Shown here piece after piece: positions 1-8,113 of a stretch of DNA of 64,000 nucleotides (positions are counted from its first letter, which is position 1; every line of letters begins with the position of its first letter). Both the position numbers and the translations under genes were made by a program. Source of the DNA: Bog-1198 sp963727045 (GTDB lineage: Bacteria > Pseudomonadota > Gammaproteobacteria > Steroidobacterales > Steroidobacteraceae). The stretch spans positions 1,488,001 to 1,552,000 of the forward strand of contig CAVSES010000001.1 in NCBI GenBank assembly GCA_963727045.1, in the 5' to 3' direction. Under the pieces are notes generated by a model, which searched no databases, was not told where the DNA came from, and worked only from the letters and a program-made list of their open reading frames with translations.

Positions 1-1462
1 CCTGTTCCCGCTGGCGGCGCAGCTGCCGGCCGGCATTCGTGTCGAGCACCGAAGTCCTGCGATGGCGGCGTGAGAGCTTGCGCTCCTCGCCGCCGATGGC
101 GGCGATCACGGCGACCATCGCGCTGCGAACCTTCGCCTGCTGATCGACATTGATGGCGCCCGCCAGCAGGTCGATGCGGGCGAGGTGCAGTGCGGGCATC
201 AAGACCAGATCGCAATAATTGGCGAACGAATCCCGCTTCAGAAATGTCCGCGCGCTTGCGATGATTTCATCGGAATCGGCCGACAAGGCCCGTTGATAGA
301 AGCGTTCCGGCATGGTCAGCGCCTGCGTGTCGCCCAGCAGGACATCGAGCATGCTGAGCGCCTTGATGTGCCTGCCCGCGACCAACAGGCACAGCGTCAA
401 CGGCGTCGACAGGATCAAGCCGATCGGACCCCAGAGCCAGCTCCAGAATATCGCCGCGATGACCACGGACAGCGGCGACAAACCCGTGGTATGCCCGTAC
501 AGCTGCGGCTCGACCAGCTGCCCGGCAATCAATTCCACGACGACGAAGAACCCGAGCGTCGTCAGGGCCAACGACCATCCCGGATCGACCGCGGCGGCCA
601 GCAACGCCGAGCACAGCGCTGCAATCCACACGCCGATGTAGGGAACGAAGCGCAATACTCCCGCCAGCGCCCCCCACAGCAGGGGATGCGGCAGCCCGAT
701 GATGCTGAGGCCGATCCACACCGTGAGCCCCAGGCCCAGATTGACCGCGAATTGCGACAAGAAGAAGCGCGACAGGCGCTCCCCCGCATCGTTGATCGCG
801 AGCGTCGACAAGCGGATGTCGGCGCCGCCGGCGATCCGGATGAAGCGGTCGCGCAACGCCTCATGTTCCAGCAGAACGAACACCAAAACGACCAGCACAA
901 TGCCCGCGGTCTCGATCGGCACCCAGATCGATCCGAGAACCTTCTCGATGACCTGCAACGGATTGGGCGGCGGTTCGCGCAGCTCCACGGGAACCGGAGC
1001 GGCGGGCCCCGTCGTCTCGGGCTGTTCGAGCGTTCCGGGCTGGTCCGCGCGGCTGCGGCGGTCCGTCAGGTGCTGGAGCTGTCCGGTGATGCCATTGAGC
1101 TTGACCACCGTAACGGCATTCAGCACCTTGAGCTTGTGCTCGAGCGTGCGCTCGTAGCGCGGCAGACTCGCCGCCATGCGCATCAGCTGCGAACCGATCA
1201 CGCCCGCGACCGCCGCAAACGAAAACGCGAGGACGAGAACGGCTCCGAGCACCGAGAGCGTCTGACCGAGGCCGATGCGCCGCAGCGCCCGCACCACAGG
1301 GGCGATCAACAGGCTCAAAATGACCGCCAGGGTGATCGGAACCAGTACGTCACGGGCAAAATACAACAGCGCCAGTATCGATGCGGTCGCAATGATTCCA
1401 AGGGCCCGGTCACGAACCGCGAGCGGCGACGGATCGGGTGCGGGGGAGGCGGGCGAGTCCAT
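1..1462 (-). CDS. AI-2E family transporter (PerM-like), 3' end outside window
   Basis: The minus strand is open from an ATG at 1462 to the window edge, 487 codons with no stop. The product is a polytopic inner-membrane protein. An N-terminal pair of helices (about residues 20-60) is followed by a soluble middle part, then a helical block containing FVPYIGVWIAALCSALLAA and LVEPQLYGHTTGLSPLSVV, the stretch typical of AI-2E/PerM permeases. Family members are usually about 350 residues. This one continues for more than 100 residues after the last helix with a charged, probably cytoplasmic tail ending in an Arg/Lys-rich part, so it belongs to the long form. It is divergent from the aminotransferase gene with only 36 bp between start codons. 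No clear Shine-Dalgarno precedes this start. The substrate cannot be told from sequence. Confidence 0.85.
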   Translation of the reverse strand, partial: MDSPASPAPDPSPLAVRDRALGIIATASILALLYFARDVLVPITLAVILSLLIAPVVRALRRIGLGQTLSVLGAVLVLAFSFAAVAGVIGSQLMRMAASLPRYERTLEHKLKVLNAVTVVKLNGITGQLQHLTDRRSRADQPGTLEQPETTGPAAPVPVELREPPPNPLQVIEKVLGSIWVPIETAGIVLVVLVFVLLEHEALRDRFIRIAGGADIRLSTLAINDAGERLSRFFLSQFAVNLGLGLTVWIGLSIIGLPHPLLWGALAGVLRFVPYIGVWIAALCSALLAAAVDPGWSLALTTLGFFVVVELIAGQLVEPQLYGHTTGLSPLSVVIAAIFWSWLWGPIGLILSTPLTLCLLVAGRHIKALSMLDVLLGDTQALTMPERFYQRALSADSDEIIASARTFLKRDSFANYCDLVLMPALHLARIDLLAGAINVDQQAKVRSAMVAVIAAIGGEERKLSRRHRRTSVLDTNAGRQLRRQREQ

Positions 1463-1498
1463 GCGATATATTCGCACATTGTCAGGAGAGGTCACTCA

Positions 1499-2824
1499 AT
1501 GAAAAACCGCCCCAGCGGGTTCGGGATCGACGAATTGCCGCGGATCGTGCGCGGCAAGGGCAGCTATTTGTTCGATGCCGCAGGAAGGCGCTATCTGGAC
1601 GGATCCGGCGGGCCCGCGGTGTTCTGCCTCGGCCACGCCCATCCGGAAGTCAACGCGGCCATCGCGCGGCAGTTCGATGAGATCGCCTGCGCCTACCGGT
1701 ATCTTTTCACGAGCTCCGCCCTCGAACAGCTGACCGGTACGGTTCTGCGCTTGTGCGGAGGGCATTTCCAGGACATCGTATTCACGGGCAGCGGATCGGA
1801 AGCCGTCGAAGCGGGATTGAAAATCGCGCTCCAGCATTTCGCCGCCCGCGATCTCATGAGCAAACGCCACTTCATCGCCCGGCGCCGCTCGTGGCACGGC
1901 AATACCTTGGGAGCGCTGTCGGTCTCGGATTTCGCGCAGCGGCGCCGCGCCTTCGAGGGCAGCCTGCTCGACGTGACATTTGTTTCCGCGGCGAATGCGT
2001 ACCGGATGCCCGACGGGGTGTCCGGAGATAATCTGGTCCCCCATCTTGCCGCCGAACTGGAGCGGGCGATCGTGGCCGCGGGACCGCAGCGGGTTGCCGC
2101 ATTCGTGTTCGAGCCCATCGTCGGTGCGGCCGGCGGCGTCGTCCCGGCACCCGACGGTTACGCGCAGGCCATGCAGGCCGTGTGCCGCAAATTCGATGTT
2201 TTGATGATCGCGGATGAAGTCATGTGCGGATCGGGGCGCAGCGGCACATGGCGAGCCCTGGAGCACGAGCAGGTGGTTCCGGACATCATGTGCATCGCAA
2301 AAGGACTGGCCGGCGGCTACATCCCGCTCGGGGCGACGCTCGTCACCGCGCGAGTCGCCGCACCGATCCACAGCGAGCATGGTTCCTTCATGACCGGACA
2401 CACATTCACCGGTCATACCGCTGCGTGCGCCGCAGGTCTCGCCGTGCAGCACATCATCGAACGCGACCGCCTCCTCGAACGCGTTCGCACCGCCGGTCGT
2501 ATCTTCAAGGAGAACATTCGCCGGACTCTGTCGACATTCGACGAAGTGGGCGATGTCCGCGGACGGGGTTTTTTCATCGGCATCGAATTGGTTCGCAACC
2601 GCGAGACCCGCGCTCCCTTCCGGCCTGAGCGCGCTCTCAGTTTCGACATCGGCGCCCGCGCCTTTGCCGACGGGCTCATCTGTTATCCGTGCGCGGGAAA
2701 TGTCGACGGTACGGCGGGCGACACCATCATCATCGCCCCGCCCTATAATGCGAGCGACGCCGAGCTGGAGGAAATCGTCGAGAAATTCGCCCGCGCCGTC
2801 GGCGCCGCGCTAGGGGGTGGCTGA
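1499..2824 (+). CDS. class III (omega) aminotransferase, PLP-dependent
   Basis: A 441-residue cytosolic PLP enzyme of the class III aminotransferase family. The ATG at 1499 follows AGGAGAGG at good spacing; the open frame further upstream is only the antisense of the permease gene. The family core is complete: FTGSGSEAVEAGLKIA near residue 100, a WHGNT stretch, FVFEPIVGAAGG, the IADEVMCGSGRSG segment with the cofactor-binding Asp, and the Schiff-base Lys268 in CIAKGLAGG, then GHTFTGH. It resembles aspartate aminotransferase-family proteins that act on amino acids or omega-amines, but the substrate cannot be assigned. The last 15 bp overlap the end of the convergent universal stress gene. Confidence 0.9.
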   Translation: MKNRPSGFGIDELPRIVRGKGSYLFDAAGRRYLDGSGGPAVFCLGHAHPEVNAAIARQFDEIACAYRYLFTSSALEQLTGTVLRLCGGHFQDIVFTGSGSEAVEAGLKIALQHFAARDLMSKRHFIARRRSWHGNTLGALSVSDFAQRRRAFEGSLLDVTFVSAANAYRMPDGVSGDNLVPHLAAELERAIVAAGPQRVAAFVFEPIVGAAGGVVPAPDGYAQAMQAVCRKFDVLMIADEVMCGSGRSGTWRALEHEQVVPDIMCIAKGLAGGYIPLGATLVTARVAAPIHSEHGSFMTGHTFTGHTAACAAGLAVQHIIERDRLLERVRTAGRIFKENIRRTLSTFDEVGDVRGRGFFIGIELVRNRETRAPFRPERALSFDIGARAFADGLICYPCAGNVDGTAGDTIIIAPPYNASDAELEEIVEKFARAVGAALGGG

Positions 2825-3271
2825 CGCCGGCTCATCCGCCGCATTGACCGCGACGAACACGCAACAGTTCGCGCGCTCGGCAAGCGAGGTGCGATTGGGG
2901 CTGCCCCACCAGAAGCCGCCCGCGGGCTGTGGGTAATGGCCCAACACGATGAGATCAACCGCGAGGCGCCGGGAGAAGGCGATGATCTGCTCGATGATGT
3001 TGCCGCTTGCCAGATAACCTTCGGCGGCCACGCCGCGCGTCTTGAGCCAATCGATGGACTCATCGAGCAATTTGCGGTAGCCGGCCTCCTCGTCGACGAG
3101 GCAGGCATGGCCGGCCGCGCCGGCGGCGACCGCGGGCGCCGCCACGCCTCCCGGAATGATGGACAACACGTACACGTGCGCGCCGAGAAGGACGGCGAGT
3201 TCCGCGCCGCGTTTCAGGGCCCGCCGGCCCACCTCGGAACCGTCATAACAGAGCAGCACCCGTTTGAACAT
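2810..3271 (-). CDS. universal stress protein, UspA family
   Basis: A 153-residue soluble protein starting MFKRVLLCYDGSEVGRRAL, the usual UspA N-terminus. The frame is open upstream, but only this Met gives the family start, after GGAGCGAC. The second half has VDLIVLGHYPQPAGG and a Gly-Ser stretch that corresponds to the G-x2-G-x9-G(S/T) nucleotide-binding loop, slightly altered by Trp residues. Its start overlaps the end of the NRDE gene by 29 bp, so the two are probably co-transcribed. UspA proteins take part in stress and starvation responses; no specific role can be given. Confidence 0.88.
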   Translation of the reverse strand: MFKRVLLCYDGSEVGRRALKRGAELAVLLGAHVYVLSIIPGGVAAPAVAAGAAGHACLVDEEAGYRKLLDESIDWLKTRGVAAEGYLASGNIIEQIIAFSRRLAVDLIVLGHYPQPAGGFWWGSPNRTSLAERANCCVFVAVNAADEPASATP

Positions 3272-4037
3272 AATGTCGCTCCAGCTCGAACCGCAGGCTG
3301 ACCCTGCCAATGTCCGCCCCCTCGGAGTTCCAGCTCCACTCTTCAAAGTATGCTCGGGCTTTTGGCTCAATGCGAATAATTGTCGAGCAGCGGGTGCCGT
3401 AATCCTTCGCCCGCACGAAGGCGCTCGAGAGCAGCCGTTCCCATTCCAGGCTGACGCCCGTCTGGGGCAATTGTTCATCGGGGGCCGGCTCCTCGTCGCG
3501 CAGCACGTGGAGCAACGGCGCCGTGTCGTTCATGTCATCGAGCGCTGACTGCAATCGCCCTTTGGCGTTCAGAACCTTCGGCCACGGCGTGTCGAGCAGG
3601 TGGTTCGACAGCCCGTAGATGCCGGGTCCGAGCTCCCGGCCGGCGCCGGGCACGCTTTCATAGATGCCGAGCCGCTCGCCGTCGGAGAAGATGAGATTGA
3701 AGCCATTGTAGTTGGGGCCCACGTCCTTGAGATAAGCCAAACCCTCCGCAACGGTGCGGTCCGACTCCAGCATGTCGGTCACGAGAGATCCGCGGCTCGG
3801 AGCATCAGCGCGTCGCTTCTGCGGACCACGATAATTCGTGAGGGCGGCAAAACGGCCCGACCGTGTCAACCCCAGCCAGGTTCCTTGCGCCTCGAGATCC
3901 CGGCCGGCGAGCATCTGCGGACGATCCGGCCACCACGCGGCGGGCGCGGTGGGCCGCGCGTGGAATTCGTCCCTGTTCGCCGCCACCACGCAGGCGTAGC
4001 GCGGATGCGCGCGCCAGACAACGAGAACCAGACACAT
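3243..4037 (-). CDS. NRDE family protein (TANGO2-like)
   Basis: A 264-residue protein beginning MCLVLVVWRAHPRYACVVA, with the defining Asn-Arg-Asp-Glu motif at residues 21-24, followed by a WWPD segment and GTWLGLTRSGRFAALTNYR. This is the conserved start of the NRDE/TANGO2 family, in which the N-terminal Cys is normally exposed. The full length is present. TANGO2 relatives have been linked to haem and lipid handling in eukaryotes, but the bacterial proteins have no settled function. The 29-bp overlap with the downstream universal stress gene suggests one transcript. Confidence 0.88.
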   Translation of the reverse strand: MCLVLVVWRAHPRYACVVAANRDEFHARPTAPAAWWPDRPQMLAGRDLEAQGTWLGLTRSGRFAALTNYRGPQKRRADAPSRGSLVTDMLESDRTVAEGLAYLKDVGPNYNGFNLIFSDGERLGIYESVPGAGRELGPGIYGLSNHLLDTPWPKVLNAKGRLQSALDDMNDTAPLLHVLRDEEPAPDEQLPQTGVSLEWERLLSSAFVRAKDYGTRCSTIIRIEPKARAYFEEWSWNSEGADIGRVSLRFELERHYVQTGAALL

Positions 4038-4069
4038 CCAAATTTCTCCGGCCGATTATTCGCAGAACC

Positions 4070-5302
4070 TCAAGCCACCATGGCCTCGTCCAGCACTTCT
4101 ATCCAGTGCTTCACCGGCGTAAGCGTACCCGACTGCAAGTGCTGAATGCAGCCCATGTTGGCGGACACTATGGTGCGAGGTTCAAGCTTCTCGAGATGTC
4201 CGAGCTTGCGGTCGCGCAAACGCCCGGCGAGTTCGGGCTGCAGAATCGAATAAGTGCCGGCCGAACCGCAGCACAAATGGCTCTCCTCATCCGCCACCCG
4301 TACGTCGAATCCGAGCGCGCGCATGTGGGCTTCAATCCCGCCCCGGAGTTTCTGCCCGTGCTGCAATGTACAGGGCGGGTGAAACGCCAACGGTCGAGCT
4401 TGTCCCGGACGAACCTTGCCCCGAAGAGCGGGCACGAGATCCGGCAAGAGCTCGCTCAAGTCGCGCGCGAGCGCGCTGATGCGCGCCGCCGGATCGGCGT
4501 ATGTCGGATCGCCGGACAGCGCGTGCCCGTACTCCTTGATCGCCAGGCTGCAGGCGGAGGCGGTGGCAATGATCGCCTCGACATCGCCGTGAGCGAGCAT
4601 CGGCATCCAGGCGTCGATATTGCGGCGCATGTTCTCGAGCCCTCCCTCCGGATCGCTGAGATGAGTGCGCAACGCGCCGCAGCAGCCGGCGGCGCCCGCG
4701 TACTCGATTTCGATGCCGGCGCGATCCAGAACCCGTGCGGCCGCGCGGTCGATGTTCGGCATCATCGACGGTTGTACGCAGCCTTGCAGCGCCAGCACCT
4801 TGCGTCGGTGGGTGGACGTTGCGGCCCCGCCGGGCGTGGATGCGCGCGGGGGCACCTTCTTTGCGAGAAACGCCGGCAGCAGCGGCCGCAACGCCTGCCC
4901 CAACCGCAAAGCCGGCGCAAACAACGGCGAGGTGAGTCCTTCCCTGAGCAGCCAGCGAAGGGACCGTTCCGAGGCCGGACGCGCCACCCGAGCATCGACT
5001 ATCTTCCGGCCAATGTCGACCAGGTGCCCATATTCCACGCCGCTCGGACACGTGGTTTGGCAATTGAGACAGGTCAAACAACGATCCAGATGCTGCTGCG
5101 TGCTGCGCGTCACAGGCTCGCCCTCGAGCGCCTGTTTGATGAGGTAGATGCGGCCGCGGGGGCCATCGAGCTCATCGCCCAGCAGTTGATAGGTCGGACA
5201 GGTGGCGTTGCAAAAACCGCAATGCACACACTTGCGGATGATGGCCTGTGCCTCCCCGCCGTGCGGGGTGCCCTCGAATTCCGGAGCCAGATGCGTTTGC
5301 AT
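4070..5302 (-). CDS. glcF: glycolate oxidase iron-sulfur subunit GlcF
   Basis: A 410-residue subunit that carries electrons from the GlcD flavin. Two complete [4Fe-4S] motifs are visible: C25-x2-C28-x2-C31-x3-C35-P and C75-x2-C78-x2-C81-x3-C85-P. Two CCG-type cysteine domains follow: one with LALQGCVQPSMMPN and AGAAGCCGALRTH, the other with FHPPCTLQH and SHLCCGSAGTYSILQPE. The gene starts 7 bp after glcE on the minus strand, as last gene of glcDEF. The complex oxidises glycolate to glyoxylate, allowing growth on C2 compounds or salvage of phosphoglycolate. Confidence 0.95.
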   Translation of the reverse strand: MQTHLAPEFEGTPHGGEAQAIIRKCVHCGFCNATCPTYQLLGDELDGPRGRIYLIKQALEGEPVTRSTQQHLDRCLTCLNCQTTCPSGVEYGHLVDIGRKIVDARVARPASERSLRWLLREGLTSPLFAPALRLGQALRPLLPAFLAKKVPPRASTPGGAATSTHRRKVLALQGCVQPSMMPNIDRAAARVLDRAGIEIEYAGAAGCCGALRTHLSDPEGGLENMRRNIDAWMPMLAHGDVEAIIATASACSLAIKEYGHALSGDPTYADPAARISALARDLSELLPDLVPALRGKVRPGQARPLAFHPPCTLQHGQKLRGGIEAHMRALGFDVRVADEESHLCCGSAGTYSILQPELAGRLRDRKLGHLEKLEPRTIVSANMGCIQHLQSGTLTPVKHWIEVLDEAMVA

Positions 5303-5309
5303 GGCGGCC

Positions 5310-6404
5310 TCAAAGCTCGGCGTACATGCGGCCGCGGTTGAAAACGCCCGCAGGATCGAACGCCCGCTTCAAACCCCGATGAACGCGCATCACAACGTCG
5401 CTCACCGGCGCAAACACACCGCCCGACTTGTCGGCGCCGCGAATCAGGGTGGCATGTCCGCCTGCCCGGGCCGCGGCCGCGCGTACCTCTGCTGCGGGAG
5501 CAGCGGTGCGCCACCAGCGCAAGGCACCGTGCCATTCGATGAATTGCGCGCCCGGCAGCTCGATGGGCATCGTGCAGCGGGGCACGGACAATCGCCAGAG
5601 GCGTTCGCCGCCGCCCAATGCGTCGTCATCGAGCGAAAAGAAAGCCAGCGTCTGATCGCGCAGGCTCGACCACCAACCCGGGGCCGCCTCGGCAGCGAGC
5701 ACGGTGCCCCCGAGTTTGCCGCACGCCGCATCGACCGCTGCGACCGCCCCCGCCAGCCGCACATGCAATCGGCCGTCGTGCCAGGCGCTGGCGCTCATGG
5801 GCAGCGGCTGCGACGCCCAACGCTGGAGCTGCTCGAGCGCCTGACGTTCGTCTCTCTCGAAGAGAAGAGTTGCGGCATGCCGGCTCTTCGGCATCACTTT
5901 GAGCGATATCTCGCAGATGACTCCCAAAATACCCCAGGACCCTGCCATCAGCCGCGACACATCGTAGCCCGCGACATTCTTGGCGACCTGGCCCCCGAAT
6001 GTCAGCACTTCGCCGCGGCCGGTGAGCAGCGTGACTCCGAGGACATGGTCGCGCACCGAACCCACGCTGGCGCGGGCCGGCCCGGACAGGCCGGCCGCCA
6101 CCATGCCTCCCACCGTGCCGCCCGCAGAAAAGCGCGGAGGTTCGAACGGCAGGCATTGCCCCCCCTCCTCCAACGCCGCTTCCAGCACGCACAGCGGTGT
6201 CCCCGCGCGCACCGTGACCACCAGTTCCGTCGGCTCATAGGAAACGATCCCCGCAAGGGCGGTCACGTCGAGCGGTTCTCCGGTGACCGGCTCGCCGTAA
6301 AATGCCTTCGTGCCGCCGCCGCGGATGTCCAGGGGGGCCTTTCGGGCTCCGGCGAGCAGCACCTGGTCGATCAGTCGGGCGAGCACCGGATCCTCGGGAT
6401 CCAT
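5310..6404 (-). CDS. glcE: glycolate oxidase FAD-binding subunit GlcE
   Basis: A 364-residue FAD_binding_4 protein, the smaller flavin subunit of glycolate oxidase. The ATG at 6404 shares one base with the glcD stop (TGATG), typical translational coupling. FAD contacts are seen in APLDIRGGGTKAFYG, FSAGGTVGGMVAAGLSGPARA and FGGQVAKNVAGYDVSRLMAGS. The frame stays open upstream inside glcD but that part is antisense-like noise. It is followed by glcF after 7 bp. Confidence 0.95.
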   Translation of the reverse strand: MDPEDPVLARLIDQVLLAGARKAPLDIRGGGTKAFYGEPVTGEPLDVTALAGIVSYEPTELVVTVRAGTPLCVLEAALEEGGQCLPFEPPRFSAGGTVGGMVAAGLSGPARASVGSVRDHVLGVTLLTGRGEVLTFGGQVAKNVAGYDVSRLMAGSWGILGVICEISLKVMPKSRHAATLLFERDERQALEQLQRWASQPLPMSASAWHDGRLHVRLAGAVAAVDAACGKLGGTVLAAEAAPGWWSSLRDQTLAFFSLDDDALGGGERLWRLSVPRCTMPIELPGAQFIEWHGALRWWRTAAPAAEVRAAAARAGGHATLIRGADKSGGVFAPVSDVVMRVHRGLKRAFDPAGVFNRGRMYAEL

Positions 6405-7966
6405 CAGAATCTCGGCAAATCGGCAAAAGGCAGCACGCCGCGATGCACGTGCATCTTGCCGTACTCCGCGCAGCGATGCAGGGTCGGGATGACCTTGCCG
6501 GGATTGAGCGACTCGAACGGATCGAACGCGTGCTTGACCGCCAGAAACTGCGCGCGCTCGGCCGGGGAGAACTGCACGCACATGGAATTCAATTTCTCGA
6601 CCCCCACGCCGTGTTCGCCGGTGATGGTGCCCCCCAGCCGCACGCTGGTTTCCAGGATATCCGCGCCGAACAATTCGCAGCGCCGCATCTCGTCGGGCTC
6701 GTCCGCGTCGAACAGGATGAGCGGGTGCAGATTGCCGTCTCCCGCATGAAAAACGTTCACGCAACGCAGGCCGTACTTGTCCTGCATTTGTCCGATCGCC
6801 TGCAGCATCTGCGCCAATCGCTTCCTGGGAATGGTCGAGTCCATGCACATGTAGTCGGGGCTGATGCCGCCGGATGCGGGAAAGGCGTTCTTGCGGCCGC
6901 TCCAAAACCGGAGCCGCTGCGCTTCGTCGGCGCTGACCTCGATCCGCGTCGCCCCTGCGCCCTTCAGAACCTCCTCCATGCGGACAATCTCTTCAGCCAC
7001 CTCCTCCGGACTGCCGTCGCTTTCGCACAGGAGAATCGCGGCGGCGTCGAGATCGTAATCGGCATGCACGAAGGCCTCGACCGCGGCGGTCATGGCTTTG
7101 TCCATGAGTTCGAGTCCTGCCGGTATGATGCCGCGCGCGATCACCGCGGCCACTGCGGCGCCGGCCGATTCGATGTCATCGAAGCTCGCCATGATGCATC
7201 GGGCCAGCTGCGGCTTTGCGGTCAGCTTCACGGTGACTTCGGTGATGACGGCCAGCATTCCCTCGCTGCCGACGATGACGGCCAGGAGATCGAGCCCCGC
7301 GGCGTCCAGCGCCTCGGACCCGAATTCCACCGGCGCGCCGTCCGCCATGAAGCCGCGCGCCCGCAGCACATTGTGCAAGGTGAGGCCGTATTTCAAGCAG
7401 TGCACGCCGCCGGAATTCTCGGCCACATTGCCGCCGATCGTACAGGCGATCTGGCTGCTCGGATCCGGCGCATAGTACAAACCGAACGGCGCCGCCGCCT
7501 CGCTGATCGCCAAATTGCGCACCCCGCTTTGCACGACCGCGGTGCACGCCGCCGCATCGATCTTCAGGATCCGGTTGAATTTGGCAAGCGACAGAATCAA
7601 TCCCTCGCGATGCGGCGTCGCACCGCCGGACAGGCCCGTGCCGGCGCCGCGCGCGATGACCGGCACGCTCATTCGATCGCAGATTCCGAGGATCGCCGCC
7701 ACCTGGGCTTCAGTCTCGGGAAGCGCCACCACCATGGGCGAGGTGCGGTAGGCGGTGAGCCCGTCACACTCGTACGTCACGGTGTCTTCGTGACGAAACA
7801 GGATGCCCTCCCCGGGCATCACTTCGGCCAGCGCGGCCACCAAATCCGATTGCCGCCGTGCGCGCGGCGATTCGGTGGGCACGGCGGCGCCACGCACGGC
7901 GGCGCCCGGCTCATCGGCGCCCCGCGAGCCGCCCTGCGGACCGCTGTCAATGAATGGAGTGCTCAT
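6404..7966 (-). CDS. glcD: glycolate oxidase catalytic subunit GlcD
   Basis: A 520-residue FAD-linked oxidase, first gene of glcDEF. Residues about 70-250 form the FAD_binding_4 domain, with VPVIARGAGTGLSGGATP, QIACTIGGNVAENSGGVHC and LLAVIVGSEGMLAVITEV. The C-terminal FAD-oxidase domain has VNVFHAGDGNLHPLILFD and TITGEHGVGVEKL, where the His residues belong to the active site. An extra N-terminal stretch of about 40 residues rich in Ala/Arg precedes the usual start, so the true start may be a little further in. It is divergent from the lactate/glycolate permease across a 147-bp gap, which fits uptake and oxidation of the same 2-hydroxy acid. Confidence 0.95.
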   Translation of the reverse strand: MSTPFIDSGPQGGSRGADEPGAAVRGAAVPTESPRARRQSDLVAALAEVMPGEGILFRHEDTVTYECDGLTAYRTSPMVVALPETEAQVAAILGICDRMSVPVIARGAGTGLSGGATPHREGLILSLAKFNRILKIDAAACTAVVQSGVRNLAISEAAAPFGLYYAPDPSSQIACTIGGNVAENSGGVHCLKYGLTLHNVLRARGFMADGAPVEFGSEALDAAGLDLLAVIVGSEGMLAVITEVTVKLTAKPQLARCIMASFDDIESAGAAVAAVIARGIIPAGLELMDKAMTAAVEAFVHADYDLDAAAILLCESDGSPEEVAEEIVRMEEVLKGAGATRIEVSADEAQRLRFWSGRKNAFPASGGISPDYMCMDSTIPRKRLAQMLQAIGQMQDKYGLRCVNVFHAGDGNLHPLILFDADEPDEMRRCELFGADILETSVRLGGTITGEHGVGVEKLNSMCVQFSPAERAQFLAVKHAFDPFESLNPGKVIPTLHRCAEYGKMHVHRGVLPFADLPRF

Positions 7967-8113
7967 TGGGGGGCATTATGCATCACTCCGTTTGTCCGGC
8001 GATCGTGCAATCCGTCCCCCCACTTCGACGCCATTACGCAATTCGCGGCACTGGAGTAGGATTCGGCAAAAGCGAATAGCGGCGGCGCGAATAACCGCAA
8101 GAAGGGAGAACCC

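Noticed and set aside
185..1498. Plus-strand open frame leading into the aminotransferase as a 438-residue N-terminal extension
   Set aside because: It is antisense to the AI-2E-type permease, has Arg/Gln-rich low-complexity composition, and the true start at 1499 has a ribosome-binding site and family residues.
6302..8059. A 585-codon plus-strand open frame opposite glcD/glcE
   Set aside because: Arg/His/Gly-rich composition and no motifs; typical open antisense frame of a GC-rich gene.
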